A stretch of DNA of 64,000 nt from Azospirillum oleiclasticum (GCF_013423485.1 NZ_JABFFR010000023.1:124001-188000); one strand, 5' to 3'; counted from the stretch's first letter, positions 42,650 to 51,737 are shown. Notes: generated by a model from the letters alone, not told the origin. Numbers and translations are program-made.

Positions 42650-43549
42650 ATGTTCATGCACAACAAGCGGCTTATGTACACGGTGCGCGTGTCGGAGCCC
42701 GATCCCAAGCTGGCCAGCCTGATGCTGGAGCAGTTCGGCGGGCCGCAGGGCGAGCTGGCGGCGGCCATGCGTTATTTCGTGCAGGGTCTGGCCGAGGAGG
42801 ATCCCGGCCGCAAGGACCTGTTGATCGACATCGCGACCGAGGAGCTGAGCCACCTGGAGGTGATCGGCAGCATCGTCGCCATGCTCACCAAGGGCGTGAA
42901 GGGCAAGCTGGCGGAAGGGGCGGAGGAGACCGCCGACATGCTGGCCAACATCACCGCCGGTGGCGACAGCCACACCCTGTCGCTGCTCTATGGCGGCGGG
43001 CCGGCGCTGACGAATTCCGCCGGCGTGCCGTGGACGGCGGCCTATGTCGATTCGATCGGCGATCCGACCTGCGATCTGCGCTCCAACATCGCCGCCGAGT
43101 CGCGGGCCAAGATCCTCTATGAGCGCCTGATGAACGTCACGCCCGATCCGGGTGTGAAGGAAGCGCTGGGCTTCCTGATGACCCGCGAGGTGGCGCACCA
43201 GAAGTCCTTCGAGAAGGCGCTCTACAGCATCGAGAACAACTTCCCGCCCGGCAAGCTGCCCGGCATCCCGGAGTATGCCAACAAATACTACAACATGAGC
43301 CAGGGTCCGGGTGACGCGCGCGGCCCGTGGAACCAGGGCGAACAGTGGGAGTATGTCGACCTCCGCCAGGACCAGTCGGCGGTGGACGGCGGCGACGGCA
43401 ACGCCACGGTGCGCCTCGCGGCGGCCGAAATCGCCGCGGTGGAGAAGGTGGCGGAGCGCACCAAATCCGACCTGTCCAGGGATCCGACGACGGGCGCCGA
43501 CCTCGGCGCCGGGCCGGGTGCCGGCAAGACCAAGCAGGTGTCGGGCTGA
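42650..43549 (+). CDS. katN: manganese catalase
   Basis: A 299-residue dimanganese catalase that removes hydrogen peroxide. Predicted Mn ligands fit the Lactobacillus enzyme numbering: Glu35 (GGPQGE), Glu65 and His68 (EELSHLE), Glu150 (AAESRAK) and His183 (REVAHQKSF). The C-terminal part from about 250 is a variable tail. A GAGGGG ribosome binding site is nine bases before the ATG. It is expected in the general stress regulon, in keeping with the upstream EcfG-type promoter. Confidence 0.94.
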   Translation: MFMHNKRLMYTVRVSEPDPKLASLMLEQFGGPQGELAAAMRYFVQGLAEEDPGRKDLLIDIATEELSHLEVIGSIVAMLTKGVKGKLAEGAEETADMLANITAGGDSHTLSLLYGGGPALTNSAGVPWTAAYVDSIGDPTCDLRSNIAAESRAKILYERLMNVTPDPGVKEALGFLMTREVAHQKSFEKALYSIENNFPPGKLPGIPEYANKYYNMSQGPGDARGPWNQGEQWEYVDLRQDQSAVDGGDGNATVRLAAAEIAAVEKVAERTKSDLSRDPTTGADLGAGPGAGKTKQVSG

Positions 43550-43684
43550 GCGCCGGCAAGACCAAGCGGGTGGCCGGCTGACTGCCGGCCAGGGCATGAA
43601 TGGGCGTCGGGAGACCGGCGCCCGTTCCATTCGGTGGAAAGGCAATATCCACACTCTTGCTAGGAACTATCCGTTCGTGCATCA

Positions 43685-43936
43685 ATGTCCGTGCCTTCGT
43701 CCGCTGAATCCGGCCTGATGCAGAACGATCGAACCGCGGCAGCCTTGTCCGTGCTCGTGTGCAGCCACTGCGGCCACGAGGTGTTGCTGGGTGAGCCGAT
43801 GTTCTGGCTGCCAGACCGCCCAGGGTTCCTCTGGCACGACGACTGCGCCCAGGCCATCGGCCTGCTACCCCGCACCCTGCCGCCACCCAAGCCGACCCGC
43901 CGCCGCGCGCCGTCCAGCCGGACCACGCGGCGCTGA
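43685..43936 (+). CDS. hypothetical small protein with zinc-finger-like Cys/His
   Basis: An 83-residue protein. The centre has LVCSHCGHEVLLGEPMFW and later FLWHDDCAQAIGL, so Cys, His and Asp residues could bind a zinc ion (inference). The C-terminus is basic and Pro-rich. The start could be ATG at 43685 or a later ATG (residue 12). It is not recognised. Confidence 0.5.
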   Translation: MSVPSSAESGLMQNDRTAAALSVLVCSHCGHEVLLGEPMFWLPDRPGFLWHDDCAQAIGLLPRTLPPPKPTRRRAPSSRTTRR

Positions 43937-43951
43937 CGGGTCGTGCCGCAG

Positions 43952-45778
43952 CTACCGCTGGTCCAGCTTCAGCTCGATCCGGCGGTTGCGGGCCATGGCA
44001 TCCTCGCTGCCGGACGGGTCGAGCGGCTGGTTTTCGCCGAAGCCGGCGACCGCCAGCCGGCCGGGCGGGATGCCCTGCTCGATCAGGTATTTGGCCACCG
44101 AGATGGCGCGCGCCGCCGACAGTTCCCAGTTGGAGGGGAACTGCGCCGTGTTGATCGGCCGCGAGTCGGTGTGACCGTCCACCCGCAGCACCCAGTTGAT
44201 GTCGGACGGCATGGTCTTCGCCACATCGATCAGCGACTGCGCGAGCTGCCCCAGCCGCTCCCGCCCGGCCGCCTCCAGCGACGCCGCACCGGAGGGGAAC
44301 AACAGTTCGGACTGGAAGACGAAGCGGTCGCCGACGATGCGCACGTCCGGCCGGTTGCCCAAGGCCTCGCGCACGCGGCCGAAGAACTCCGACCGGTAGC
44401 GGGCGAGTTCCTGCACCTTGCTGGCGAGCGCCTGGTTGAGGCGGGAGCCGAGGTCGGCGATCTGCACCCGCTGCTCCTCGCCCTTCTTCTCCGACGCCTC
44501 CAGCGTGGCGCTGATGCGGGCGAGCTGTTCGCGAAGGGCGGCGATCTGCTGGTTCAGCAGCGTCACCTGCACGCGGCTGCGGGTGGTCAGCTCCTGTTCG
44601 CCCGAGAGCGCGGCCTTGGTGGTGTCGATCGCGGACAGCAGTTCGGTGATGCGGATGTCGCGCTGGTCGATGGCCTTCTGCGCCAGCACCGTGCGCTCCT
44701 TCTGATCGGACAGGCTGGACTCCAGCTCGCGCGAGCGGTCGCGCAGCGCACCGAGATCGGCCATCAGCAGCCGCTTCTGCTCCTCCGTCAGGCGCAGCGC
44801 TTCGGCGGTGCGGCTACGCTCGGTTTCGGCGGTCTCGGCTCGGGCGCGCTGGGAGTCGAGGTCGGCCATCAGCTTGCGGACCTGCTCGTCGGTCAGGCGC
44901 AGCTTGTCGGCCAGCCGCGAGCGTTCCTCCTCCGCCGTGCCGGCGCGTTCACGGGCCGCCTTGAGGTCCCTGCCGAGCGCGGATGCCTGTCGCTCCGCGG
45001 CCTCGGCGCGCTCGCGCGTTGCGGTCAGGTCGGTGCCGAGGGTCGCGGCCTGCCGCTCGGCGGCCTCGGCACGCTCCCACGCGGCGGTGAGGTCGGTGCC
45101 GAGGGCCGTCGCCTGCCGCTCGGCGTTGTCGGCGCGGTCGCGGGCGGTGCCGAGTTCGGCCAGCAACCGCTGGCGCTGCTCGTCGGTGCGCCTCAGGCTG
45201 TCGTCGGTGCGTTGCAGGGTTTCGGCGGTCTGCGCGCGGTCGCGCTCGGCGGTCTCGGCGCGGCTGCGCAGCGTGTCGCTGAGGCGCGACAGGGCCGCAA
45301 CCTCGACCTCCAACCGCTCGCGCGCCTCGCGCAGAGCCTTCAGGTCGTTCTGCAGGCTGGCCACCTCGCGCAGCCGCAGCTCGATGGTCTCGCGGTCGGC
45401 CCGGACGGTGCTGCGCAGCTCCTCCGCCGCGCGGGCGAGCTGGTCGCGGTCGTCCTGCAGGGTCGCGAGCTGGCTGGTCATGTCCTCGCGCGCGGCGGTG
45501 GATGCCTGCAGCTCGTCGGACACCTGGGCGATGCCCAGGCGCAGGTCGGCGTTCGCCTCCCGCTCCAGGGCCAGCAGGTCGTTCAGCTCGGCGACACGTG
45601 CGTTGAGCCGGGTGAGCTGCTCGTCCCGCCCGGTCAGCGCGGTGGCCATGTAGAACTGCGCCACCACGAACACCATCAGCAGGAACATGACCACCATGAT
45701 GAGGGACGACAGGGCGTCCACCCATCCGGGCCAGGCGTTGATCTCGCGGTGGCCGTTGCGGCGGCTGTTGCCGGCCAT
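43952..45778 (-). CDS. MotB-like membrane-anchored coiled-coil protein with OmpA domain
   Basis: A 608-residue protein: cytoplasmic N-terminus, a single TM (about 24-44, SLIMVVMFLLMVFVVAQFY), a very long coiled coil (45-450) including 21-residue repeats, and a C-terminal OmpA/MotB peptidoglycan-binding domain (LLFPSGAASLEAAGRERL, VDGHTDSRPI, NWELSAARAISVAKYLIEQG, RNRRIELKL). It follows the MotA-like gene by 42 bp; together they suit a stator or envelope energy-transfer complex. The coiled coil is far longer than in MotB. Confidence 0.88.
   Translation of the reverse strand: MAGNSRRNGHREINAWPGWVDALSSLIMVVMFLLMVFVVAQFYMATALTGRDEQLTRLNARVAELNDLLALEREANADLRLGIAQVSDELQASTAAREDMTSQLATLQDDRDQLARAAEELRSTVRADRETIELRLREVASLQNDLKALREARERLEVEVAALSRLSDTLRSRAETAERDRAQTAETLQRTDDSLRRTDEQRQRLLAELGTARDRADNAERQATALGTDLTAAWERAEAAERQAATLGTDLTATRERAEAAERQASALGRDLKAARERAGTAEEERSRLADKLRLTDEQVRKLMADLDSQRARAETAETERSRTAEALRLTEEQKRLLMADLGALRDRSRELESSLSDQKERTVLAQKAIDQRDIRITELLSAIDTTKAALSGEQELTTRSRVQVTLLNQQIAALREQLARISATLEASEKKGEEQRVQIADLGSRLNQALASKVQELARYRSEFFGRVREALGNRPDVRIVGDRFVFQSELLFPSGAASLEAAGRERLGQLAQSLIDVAKTMPSDINWVLRVDGHTDSRPINTAQFPSNWELSAARAISVAKYLIEQGIPPGRLAVAGFGENQPLDPSGSEDAMARNRRIELKLDQR
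44941..45129 (-). repeat. 63-bp tandem repeat in the coiled-coil gene
   Basis: Three 63-bp units (starts at 44941, 45004 and 45067) with a partial fourth from 45130. Each unit encodes 21 residues, i.e. three heptads (RAEAAERQA-type), which extend the coiled coil in register. Confidence 0.85.
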
Positions 45779-45820
45779 GCTCGTTCCCTACCTTGTTCCG
45801 GCGCCGCGGGGGCGGGCCCG

Positions 45821-46963
45821 TCAGCGCGATTCCGCCTCTTCGGCCAGGGCCGCGATGGTGCGGGTGAGGATCTTGATCTCGCTGCGGATCTCGGCCACCG
45901 CCTGGGTGCGCCCGGCGGACGCCTCCTCGACCAGCCGGGCCAGATAGACGTCGACGTTGCGCAGATGCTGGCGCGACGCCTCATCCAACCCGCCGACCGT
46001 GGCGTCGGTGAGGCGGGCCAGCAGCGTCTTCATGTCCCCCTGCCCCTCGGCAAGACGCAGCATGAGCTGCTGTTCGGCGCGCATCTGGTCGGTCAGCATG
46101 GTCAGCCGCTCGGTGAGCTGCATGAGGCCCTGGCTGGCGGTGCGCCGCCCCTCCTCCGAGGCCGCCACGGTGCGCTGGAGCGTATCGAGATTCTCCGCCG
46201 TCTGCTCCAGCAGCGCTTGGAGATAGGCGGGGATCGACTGGTCGCCGGTCTCCAGCCCGCCGGCCCCGCTCGACAGCCGGGTGGCGCCGGACAGCCAGTC
46301 CTCCAGATCCTGGAAGAAGCGGTTCTGCGCTTGGCTCGCCTGGAGTTCCAGGAAGCCCAGCACAAGCGACCCGGCGAGCCCGAACAGCGACGAGCTGAAG
46401 GCCGTGCCCATGCCGGTCAGCGGCGCTTCCAGCCCCTGTTGCAGGCCCTGGAACATCACGCCGACGTCGCCACCCTGCACCGACAGCGAGCCGATGACGT
46501 TGCCGACCGACTGCACCGTTCCCAACAGGCCCCAGAAGGTGCCGAGCAGCCCCAGGAAGATCAGCAGCCCGATCAGGTAGCGCGACAGCTCCCGCGATTC
46601 GTCCAGCCGGGCCGAGATGCCGTCGAGCAGCGAGCGCATGGACAGCGCCGACAGGATCAGCCGACCCTTGCGCTCGCCCAGCATGCGGGCCATGGGGGCG
46701 AGCAGCACCGGCTCGGGCTCCTCGGACGAGGCGCTGGGGCGGGCCTGCTGAAAATGCTCCAGCCACGCCACCTCCCGCCGCAGCATCACCACCTGCCGGA
46801 AGATGAAGACCACGCCCAGGACAAGCGTGCCCAGGATGACGCCGTTGAGCACGGGGTTGTGCATGAAGGAGCTGCGCAGCGGCGCGTAGAGGAGCGCCAC
46901 CACGGTGACCACCACGGCCAGGAACAGGGCCATCCGGGTCAGATAGCGCTCGGGGCGCGACAT
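45821..46963 (-). CDS. MotA/TolQ/ExbB-family channel-like protein
   Basis: A 380-residue membrane protein: TM segments at about 10-27, 37-58, 128-150 (IGLLIFLGLLGTFWGLLGTV) and 185-207 (GTAFSSSLFGLAGSLVLGFL), then a long helical C-terminal tail. The TFWGLLGTV and GMGTAFSSSLFGLAGSL segments carry the pore helices of the MotA/TolQ/ExbB proton-channel family. It is paired with the MotB-like protein and an OmpA protein in one operon. No ZorC or ZorD-like genes are near, so this is not a Zorya defence set. Confidence 0.87.
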   Translation of the reverse strand: MSRPERYLTRMALFLAVVVTVVALLYAPLRSSFMHNPVLNGVILGTLVLGVVFIFRQVVMLRREVAWLEHFQQARPSASSEEPEPVLLAPMARMLGERKGRLILSALSMRSLLDGISARLDESRELSRYLIGLLIFLGLLGTFWGLLGTVQSVGNVIGSLSVQGGDVGVMFQGLQQGLEAPLTGMGTAFSSSLFGLAGSLVLGFLELQASQAQNRFFQDLEDWLSGATRLSSGAGGLETGDQSIPAYLQALLEQTAENLDTLQRTVAASEEGRRTASQGLMQLTERLTMLTDQMRAEQQLMLRLAEGQGDMKTLLARLTDATVGGLDEASRQHLRNVDVYLARLVEEASAGRTQAVAEIRSEIKILTRTIAALAEEAESR

Positions 46964-47006
46964 CGGGGCAGGAACCTCCGGGGTGCGGCGCGGCGGATGG
47001 GCCGGC

Positions 47007-47849
47007 TCAGTCGTTGACGAACTCCAGGTCGATGCGGTCCTGCGGCCCGTCCTTCGCGGGGGCGCCGGTGCCGAGCGCTCGGATGTCGATGCGGGTGCTG
47101 CGGATGCCGTAGGCGGTCAGCCGCTCGCGCAGCACCAGAGCCCGCGCCAGCGACAGCTGCCGCGCCTCGCGCGCCGTCTCCTCGGTGCCGCTGGCGTAGG
47201 AGAAGAGCTGGAGCCGCGCCGTCTCCCGCGTGCGCAGCCGTTCCGCCACCGGGGCCAGCAGCGCATCGACGCTGGCCGGCAGATCCACCTCACCCGCCGC
47301 GAAGGTGACGGTGAGCGGGCCCGCAGGCAGTGGCGCCGAAACGGCCGGCGGTGGCGGCAGGGCGGCGGGTGCGGTGGGTTGCGGCGCCTGCGGGCGCGGC
47401 GGCGGCGCGGTGGCGACCTGCGACCCCGGCGTCGGAACCGGCGGTCCCGGTTGGTTGCGCAGCGATTGCGGCACGTTGGGGATCGCGGCCGGCGGTGGGG
47501 GCGGCGGGATCGGCGCCTCCGCCGTGATCTGCGGGGGCGGCGGTGCCGCCATCACCTCCGGCAGGACGAGGCGCGGCGGTGCCTTCGGTGCCGGCGGGGT
47601 GCCGAGCGCGGGACGCGTCGGCACCGGCAGCGGCCTGGCGTTCTCCAGCGTCAGACCCATGGCACCGGGCGGCGGCGGCGGCAGGATGCGCGCCGGCTGG
47701 CCGGGAGCGCCCTGGCCGGGAGCACCCTGGACGGCGGCCGCGGGTGCCGTCTGCGCCAGCAGCCCCGACGGCGACGCCAGCATGACGGCGGTCGCGACCG
47801 CGATCGCGGCGCACACGCCCCTCGCACGCGCTGACGACCGGCCGGTCAT
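47007..47849 (-). CDS. OmpA-family envelope protein with Pro-rich linker
   Basis: A 280-residue protein: signal peptide (AAIAVATAVMLASPSGLLAQ), a long Pro/Ala-rich linker (35-175) and a C-terminal OmpA-like domain (TVTFAAGEVDLPASVDALL, RLQLFSYASGTEETAREARQ, LALVLRERLTAYGIRSTRID-type order, RIDLEFVND). It is first in the trio with the MotA-like and MotB-like genes (43-bp gap) and likely provides an outer-membrane or wall anchor. Confidence 0.83.
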   Translation of the reverse strand: MTGRSSARARGVCAAIAVATAVMLASPSGLLAQTAPAAAVQGAPGQGAPGQPARILPPPPPGAMGLTLENARPLPVPTRPALGTPPAPKAPPRLVLPEVMAAPPPPQITAEAPIPPPPPPAAIPNVPQSLRNQPGPPVPTPGSQVATAPPPRPQAPQPTAPAALPPPPAVSAPLPAGPLTVTFAAGEVDLPASVDALLAPVAERLRTRETARLQLFSYASGTEETAREARQLSLARALVLRERLTAYGIRSTRIDIRALGTGAPAKDGPQDRIDLEFVND

Positions 47850-47989
47850 GCCCGCGGACCACTCCCTTTCCGACGCGGCGCGGACGCCGCGAAGCCATTG
47901 AAACACCGGGGGACCATAGCCCAAGGATCGGCAAAGCGACAACCGCTTTGGCCGTGTGCGAGGGAGGCTCCGTCCAATGAGCCGGATGC

Positions 47990-48841
47990 CTACCCCGATC
48001 GTTCGGGTGATGCCGCGGCACCCGCCGAGGGGCTGGACGGCTTCGTCCGTTCGGCACCCCGCAGCACCTTGGCGAGCGGCAGATGCAGATGCGCGTTGGC
48101 CGCCAGGATGGAGCCGCCGAACACCGGGTTGCGGCCGCCGCCGATCTCGCCGACGAAACCGCCGGCCTCGGTCACCATCAGCGACCCGGCAGCGCAGTCC
48201 CAGGGCGACAGCCCGCGCTCCCAATAGCCGTCGTAGCGCCCGGCCGCGACGTAGGCGAGGTCGAGCGACGCCGCTCCCCATCGGCGGATGCCCGCCACCT
48301 CCATCATCAGCGCGTTCAGCTCGGTCTGGAACTGCGCGCTGTCGCCGTGGCCCTTGAAGGGGATGCCGGTGGCGATCAGCGCGTCCTCCATCCGGCGGCG
48401 CTCGGACACGCGCAGCCGGCTGTGGTTGAGGAAGGCGCCGGCGCCCTTCTCCGCCCAGAACAGCTCGTCGTGCACGGGTTCATACACCACGCCGGCGACG
48501 ATCTCCCCGGCCTTCTCCACCGCGATGGAGATGGCCCAGTGCGGCAGGCCGTGCAGGAAGTTGGTGGTGCCGTCCAGCGGGTCGACAATCCAGCGGGTGG
48601 TGTCGTCGCGGCCCTTGCTGCCGCCGGACTCCTCCATCAGAAAGCCGAAGTCGGGCCGCGCCTTCGCCAGCTCCTCGCGCAGGATCTTCTCCGCGCGGGT
48701 GTCGGCGACGGACACGAAGTCGGCCGGTCCCTTGCGCGAGACCTGGAGATGCTCCACCTCGCCGAAGTCGCGCACGAGACCCTTGGCCGCCTTTTCGGCG
48801 GCGCGGGCCATCACATTGATGAGGGCGGAGCGGGCTGCCAT
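47990..48841 (-). CDS. suhB: inositol monophosphatase family protein
   Basis: A 283-residue Mg-dependent phosphatase of the SuhB/IMPase group. The catalytic motifs are GFLMEESGG, WIVDPLDGTTNFLHGLP and SPWDCAAGSLMVTEAGG. By homology it dephosphorylates inositol phosphate; SuhB in enterobacteria also affects rRNA transcription. It starts 10 bp after efp and is co-transcribed with it. Confidence 0.93.
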   Translation of the reverse strand: MAARSALINVMARAAEKAAKGLVRDFGEVEHLQVSRKGPADFVSVADTRAEKILREELAKARPDFGFLMEESGGSKGRDDTTRWIVDPLDGTTNFLHGLPHWAISIAVEKAGEIVAGVVYEPVHDELFWAEKGAGAFLNHSRLRVSERRRMEDALIATGIPFKGHGDSAQFQTELNALMMEVAGIRRWGAASLDLAYVAAGRYDGYWERGLSPWDCAAGSLMVTEAGGFVGEIGGGRNPVFGGSILAANAHLHLPLAKVLRGAERTKPSSPSAGAAASPERSG

Positions 48842-48851
48842 GATGCCTGTA

Positions 48852-49418
48852 TCAGTCCTTTGCGCGTTCGACGTATTCGCCGGTGGCGGTGTCGACGATC
48901 ACCTTGGTGCCGGCGCCGATGTGCGGCGGGACCAGGATCGACACGCCGTTCTCCAGCTTCGCCGGCTTGTAGGAGGAGGACGCGGTCTGCCCCTTCACCA
49001 CCGGGTCGGCCTCGACGATCTCCAGGGTCACCTTGGGCGGCAGCTCGACCGAGAGCGGGGCGCCCTCGAAGCTCTGCACCGTCACTTCCATCCCGTCCTG
49101 CAGGAACACGGCCTGGTCGCCGATGATGTCGCGCGGAATGCTGATCTGCTCGTAGCTTTCCTTGTCCATGAAGGTGAAGTTGTCGCCTTCACCGAACAGG
49201 AAGGTCATGTCGTGCTCGTCCAGGCGGGCGCGCTCGACCGTCTCCTGGGTGCGGAAGCGCTCGATGTTCTTGTTGCCCGTGCGCACGTCCTTCATTTCGA
49301 GCTGGATGAACGCGCCGCCCTTGCCGGGCTGGACGATGGCCGTCTTTTGAATGACCCAGAGCTTGCCGTTGTGTTCCAGCACGTGGCCGGGGCGCATCTG
49401 GTTGGCGTTGACCTTCAT
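48852..49418 (-). CDS. efp: elongation factor P
   Basis: A 188-residue translation factor that rescues ribosomes at polyproline. Lys33 in the tip loop (QPGKGGAF) is the site of beta-lysylation. KOW, OB and C-terminal EFP domains are complete (LEIVEADPVVKGQTASSSYKP). EpmA, which adds lysine, is encoded divergently next door. Confidence 0.97.
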   Translation of the reverse strand: MKVNANQMRPGHVLEHNGKLWVIQKTAIVQPGKGGAFIQLEMKDVRTGNKNIERFRTQETVERARLDEHDMTFLFGEGDNFTFMDKESYEQISIPRDIIGDQAVFLQDGMEVTVQSFEGAPLSVELPPKVTLEIVEADPVVKGQTASSSYKPAKLENGVSILVPPHIGAGTKVIVDTATGEYVERAKD

Positions 49419-49568
49419 GACCGTAAACCCGTGATGTCCGTGTGACGAGGCGGCCGGACCCTAGCAGCTTGCCCGCGGGGAGGCAACGCCGGGGGCCGCT
49501 TTCCCCGTCGGCGTTGGCCGAATCGCGGCCGATTGCGGGCGGAACCGCTCCGGTGCATGGTTCCGGGC

Positions 49569-50624
49569 ATGAAGAACAGCACCATCCCCCCCTGGCGCCC
49601 CGACGCCTTCGCCCGCCGCCGCCCGCATCTGGAGGCGCGCGGCCGCGTGCTGCGCGCGATCCGCCGCGTCTTCGAGGAGCGGGGCTTCACCGAGGTGGAC
49701 ACGCCCGCCCTCCAGGTCTCGCCGGGGATGGAGCCGCACCTGCGCTCCTTCGCCACCGAACTGGTCGGCACCGATCCCGCCGACCGGCTGCGGCTGCACC
49801 TGCACACCAGCCCCGAATTCGCCATGAAGAAGCTGCTGGCCGCCGGCGTGCCGCGGCTCTGGCAGCTCGCCCACGTCTTCCGCAACGGCGAGCGTTCGGA
49901 CACCCACCACCCGGAATTTTCCATGCTCGAATGGTACCGGGCGGGGGAGGGATACCGGACCCTGATCGACGACTGCGTGGATCTGGTGCGCGCGGCGGCG
50001 GAAGCGGCGGGGCGCAATGTGTTCCGCTTCCGTGGCGTGGAGTGCGACCCCTTCCGCCCCTGGCGCGTGCTGACGGTGGCCGACGCCTTCGCGGAATACG
50101 CCGGCATCGACCTGCTGGCGACGGTGGATGGCACCCACGACCCCGACCCGGCGGCGCTGGCGGCGGAGGTCGCGCGCATCGGCATCCACCCCCACCCCGG
50201 CGACCGCTGGGAGGATCTGGTCTTCCGCGTGATGTTCGACCGCATCGAACCCCGGCTGGGGGAGGGGGTGCCATGCGTGTTGACCGATTACCCCGTCTGC
50301 ATGGCGGCCCTGTCGCGCCCCAAGCCGGAGGACCCGCGTCTGGCCGAGCGTTTCGAGCTCTACGCCTGCGGCCTGGAACTCGCCAACGCCTTCGGCGAGC
50401 TGACCGACGCGTCCGTGCAGCGCGCCCGCTTCGAGGCCGACATGGATCTCAAGGAACGGCTCTACGGCGAGCGCTTCCCGATGGACGAGGATTTCCTGGC
50501 CGCCCTGGAGCACGGCCTGCCCGAGAGCAGTGGCATCGCGCTCGGCTTCGACCGCCTCGTCATGCTGTGCAGCGGGGCCGAGCGCATCGACGAGGTGCTG
50601 TGGCTGCCGGTGGCGGGGCCGTGA
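49569..50624 (+). CDS. epmA: EF-P beta-lysine ligase
   Basis: A 351-residue class II lysyl-tRNA synthetase-like enzyme (GenX/PoxA) without the anticodon domain, which attaches beta-lysine to EF-P Lys33. It has LHLHTSPEFAMKKLLAAG, LAHVFRNGERSDTHHPEFSM, YACGLELANAFGELTD and SSGIALGFDRLVML. The lysine 2,3-aminomutase EpmB that makes its substrate is not in the window. Confidence 0.95.
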   Translation: MKNSTIPPWRPDAFARRRPHLEARGRVLRAIRRVFEERGFTEVDTPALQVSPGMEPHLRSFATELVGTDPADRLRLHLHTSPEFAMKKLLAAGVPRLWQLAHVFRNGERSDTHHPEFSMLEWYRAGEGYRTLIDDCVDLVRAAAEAAGRNVFRFRGVECDPFRPWRVLTVADAFAEYAGIDLLATVDGTHDPDPAALAAEVARIGIHPHPGDRWEDLVFRVMFDRIEPRLGEGVPCVLTDYPVCMAALSRPKPEDPRLAERFELYACGLELANAFGELTDASVQRARFEADMDLKERLYGERFPMDEDFLAALEHGLPESSGIALGFDRLVMLCSGAERIDEVLWLPVAGP

Positions 50625-50655
50625 CGTCGCTTCTGCAGTCCGCCGCGAGCAGGGA

Positions 50656-51123
50656 TCACGTCGGGTCCGGAACCACCCGCGACCGGCTGCCGTAGATCAC
50701 CAGAACCCGGTCCTTGACGGAAAGCGCTGGCGTGGACCCCTGAACAACGGTCAGCAACGCGCCATTCTCGGTCTGCACGACATACTCGATGCCGGTTTGC
50801 CGTGTGGCAGACTCCTCGATCATCGCGCCGGCGATGCCGCCGACCACGGCACCGCCGACCGCGCCGATGATGTTGGTCTGGACGTTACCGCCGATCATGG
50901 AACCGGCGGCACCGCCCGCAACCGCACCGGCGCCGGCTCCAAGCCCGGATTGCGTCCCGCCAATGGCGACCGGACGGGCGCTGATGATGACCCCGCGGAC
51001 GGTGCGGTTCACTTGCCCCACCGAACCGACCGCGTAGCTATCGGGCGAAATATTCGGCGCGCAGGCTGCGGCCATCAACCCCAGCCACGCCACCGCACCG
51101 ATACGCGCGACCTTGGTCCTCAT
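50656..51123 (-). CDS. glycine-zipper (SlyB/Pcp-like) outer-membrane lipoprotein
   Basis: A 155-residue lipoprotein: signal with lipobox GLMAAACAP (Cys21), a glycine-zipper 2TM segment (IIGAVGGAVVGGIAGAMI preceded by GAVAGGAAGSMIGG), and a C-terminal beta domain (YVVQTENGALLTVVQG). SlyB-type proteins help outer-membrane stability. It overlaps the upstream lipoprotein gene by 4 bp. Confidence 0.88.
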   Translation of the reverse strand: MRTKVARIGAVAWLGLMAAACAPNISPDSYAVGSVGQVNRTVRGVIISARPVAIGGTQSGLGAGAGAVAGGAAGSMIGGNVQTNIIGAVGGAVVGGIAGAMIEESATRQTGIEYVVQTENGALLTVVQGSTPALSVKDRVLVIYGSRSRVVPDPT

Positions 51124-51737
51124 GAGGTAGGAGCCGGCTTGGTCCCCGTTGGCGCCGTCGGGGAGTTCTGCGGCGCTGGCCTGCCGGCCGGAAACATGGG
51201 GCGTTCCAGGTTGACCGTTTCAAGCTGTTGAAGGAATTGCAGGATGTTGTTCTGAATGGAGCGATTGGCGCTTTCCCGCGCACGGACGACGCCGATAAAC
51301 GCATATTCGAAAGGCACTTCACCCTTCGTATCGACGTCAGTGGAGAAGATGATCGATCCATCACTGCGATCGATGATCTCATACCGTGCGGCACTCTCCG
51401 TCACCATGGTGCCGCCGAATGCCGGCATCTTCACCTTCAGGATTTTGACGGCAAGCGACAACTTCCGGGGAGCGTCGTCACGGAAGATGGCCATCTTGGT
51501 GACGGCTTCCTCGATCGCCGTTTTCCACAGAGGCGCGACCGACTCAACCCCGTACTCCAGGTCGCCGGTCGCCTCATCGGGCCGGGCAACACCGACGGTT
51601 ATCGCCTTCAATTCGGCGTTCAGCTTCGTCTGTGTAGGGCCTACGTTCGGCACGGAAAAGTTCAGCGGGGGAAGCTGCGGGCCGCACGCCGAGAGAAAAA
51701 AGGAACAAAGAACCGCCGAAAAGAGCTTTCTTGGCAT
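51120..51737 (-). CDS. hypothetical lipoprotein coupled to glycine-zipper lipoprotein
   Basis: A 205-residue lipoprotein with a lipobox in SFFLSACGP. The mature part (LNFSVPNVGPTQTKLNAELK, IIDRSDGSIIFSTDVD) is not recognised. ATG 51737 is chosen because the strong promoter at 51770-51798 would place an upstream ATG (51758) almost at the transcript start. Codon use is somewhat AT-richer than its surroundings. Confidence 0.78.
   Translation of the reverse strand: MPRKLFSAVLCSFFLSACGPQLPPLNFSVPNVGPTQTKLNAELKAITVGVARPDEATGDLEYGVESVAPLWKTAIEEAVTKMAIFRDDAPRKLSLAVKILKVKMPAFGGTMVTESAARYEIIDRSDGSIIFSTDVDTKGEVPFEYAFIGVVRARESANRSIQNNILQFLQQLETVNLERPMFPAGRPAPQNSPTAPTGTKPAPTS

Noticed and set aside
43952..46963. 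Zorya-like defence (ZorA/ZorB) resemblance of the MotA-like/MotB-like pair
   Set aside because: No ZorC, ZorD or ZorE-like helicase or nuclease genes are adjacent; the neighbours are an OmpA protein and housekeeping genes, and the coiled coil is in the MotB-like partner instead of the MotA-like one.
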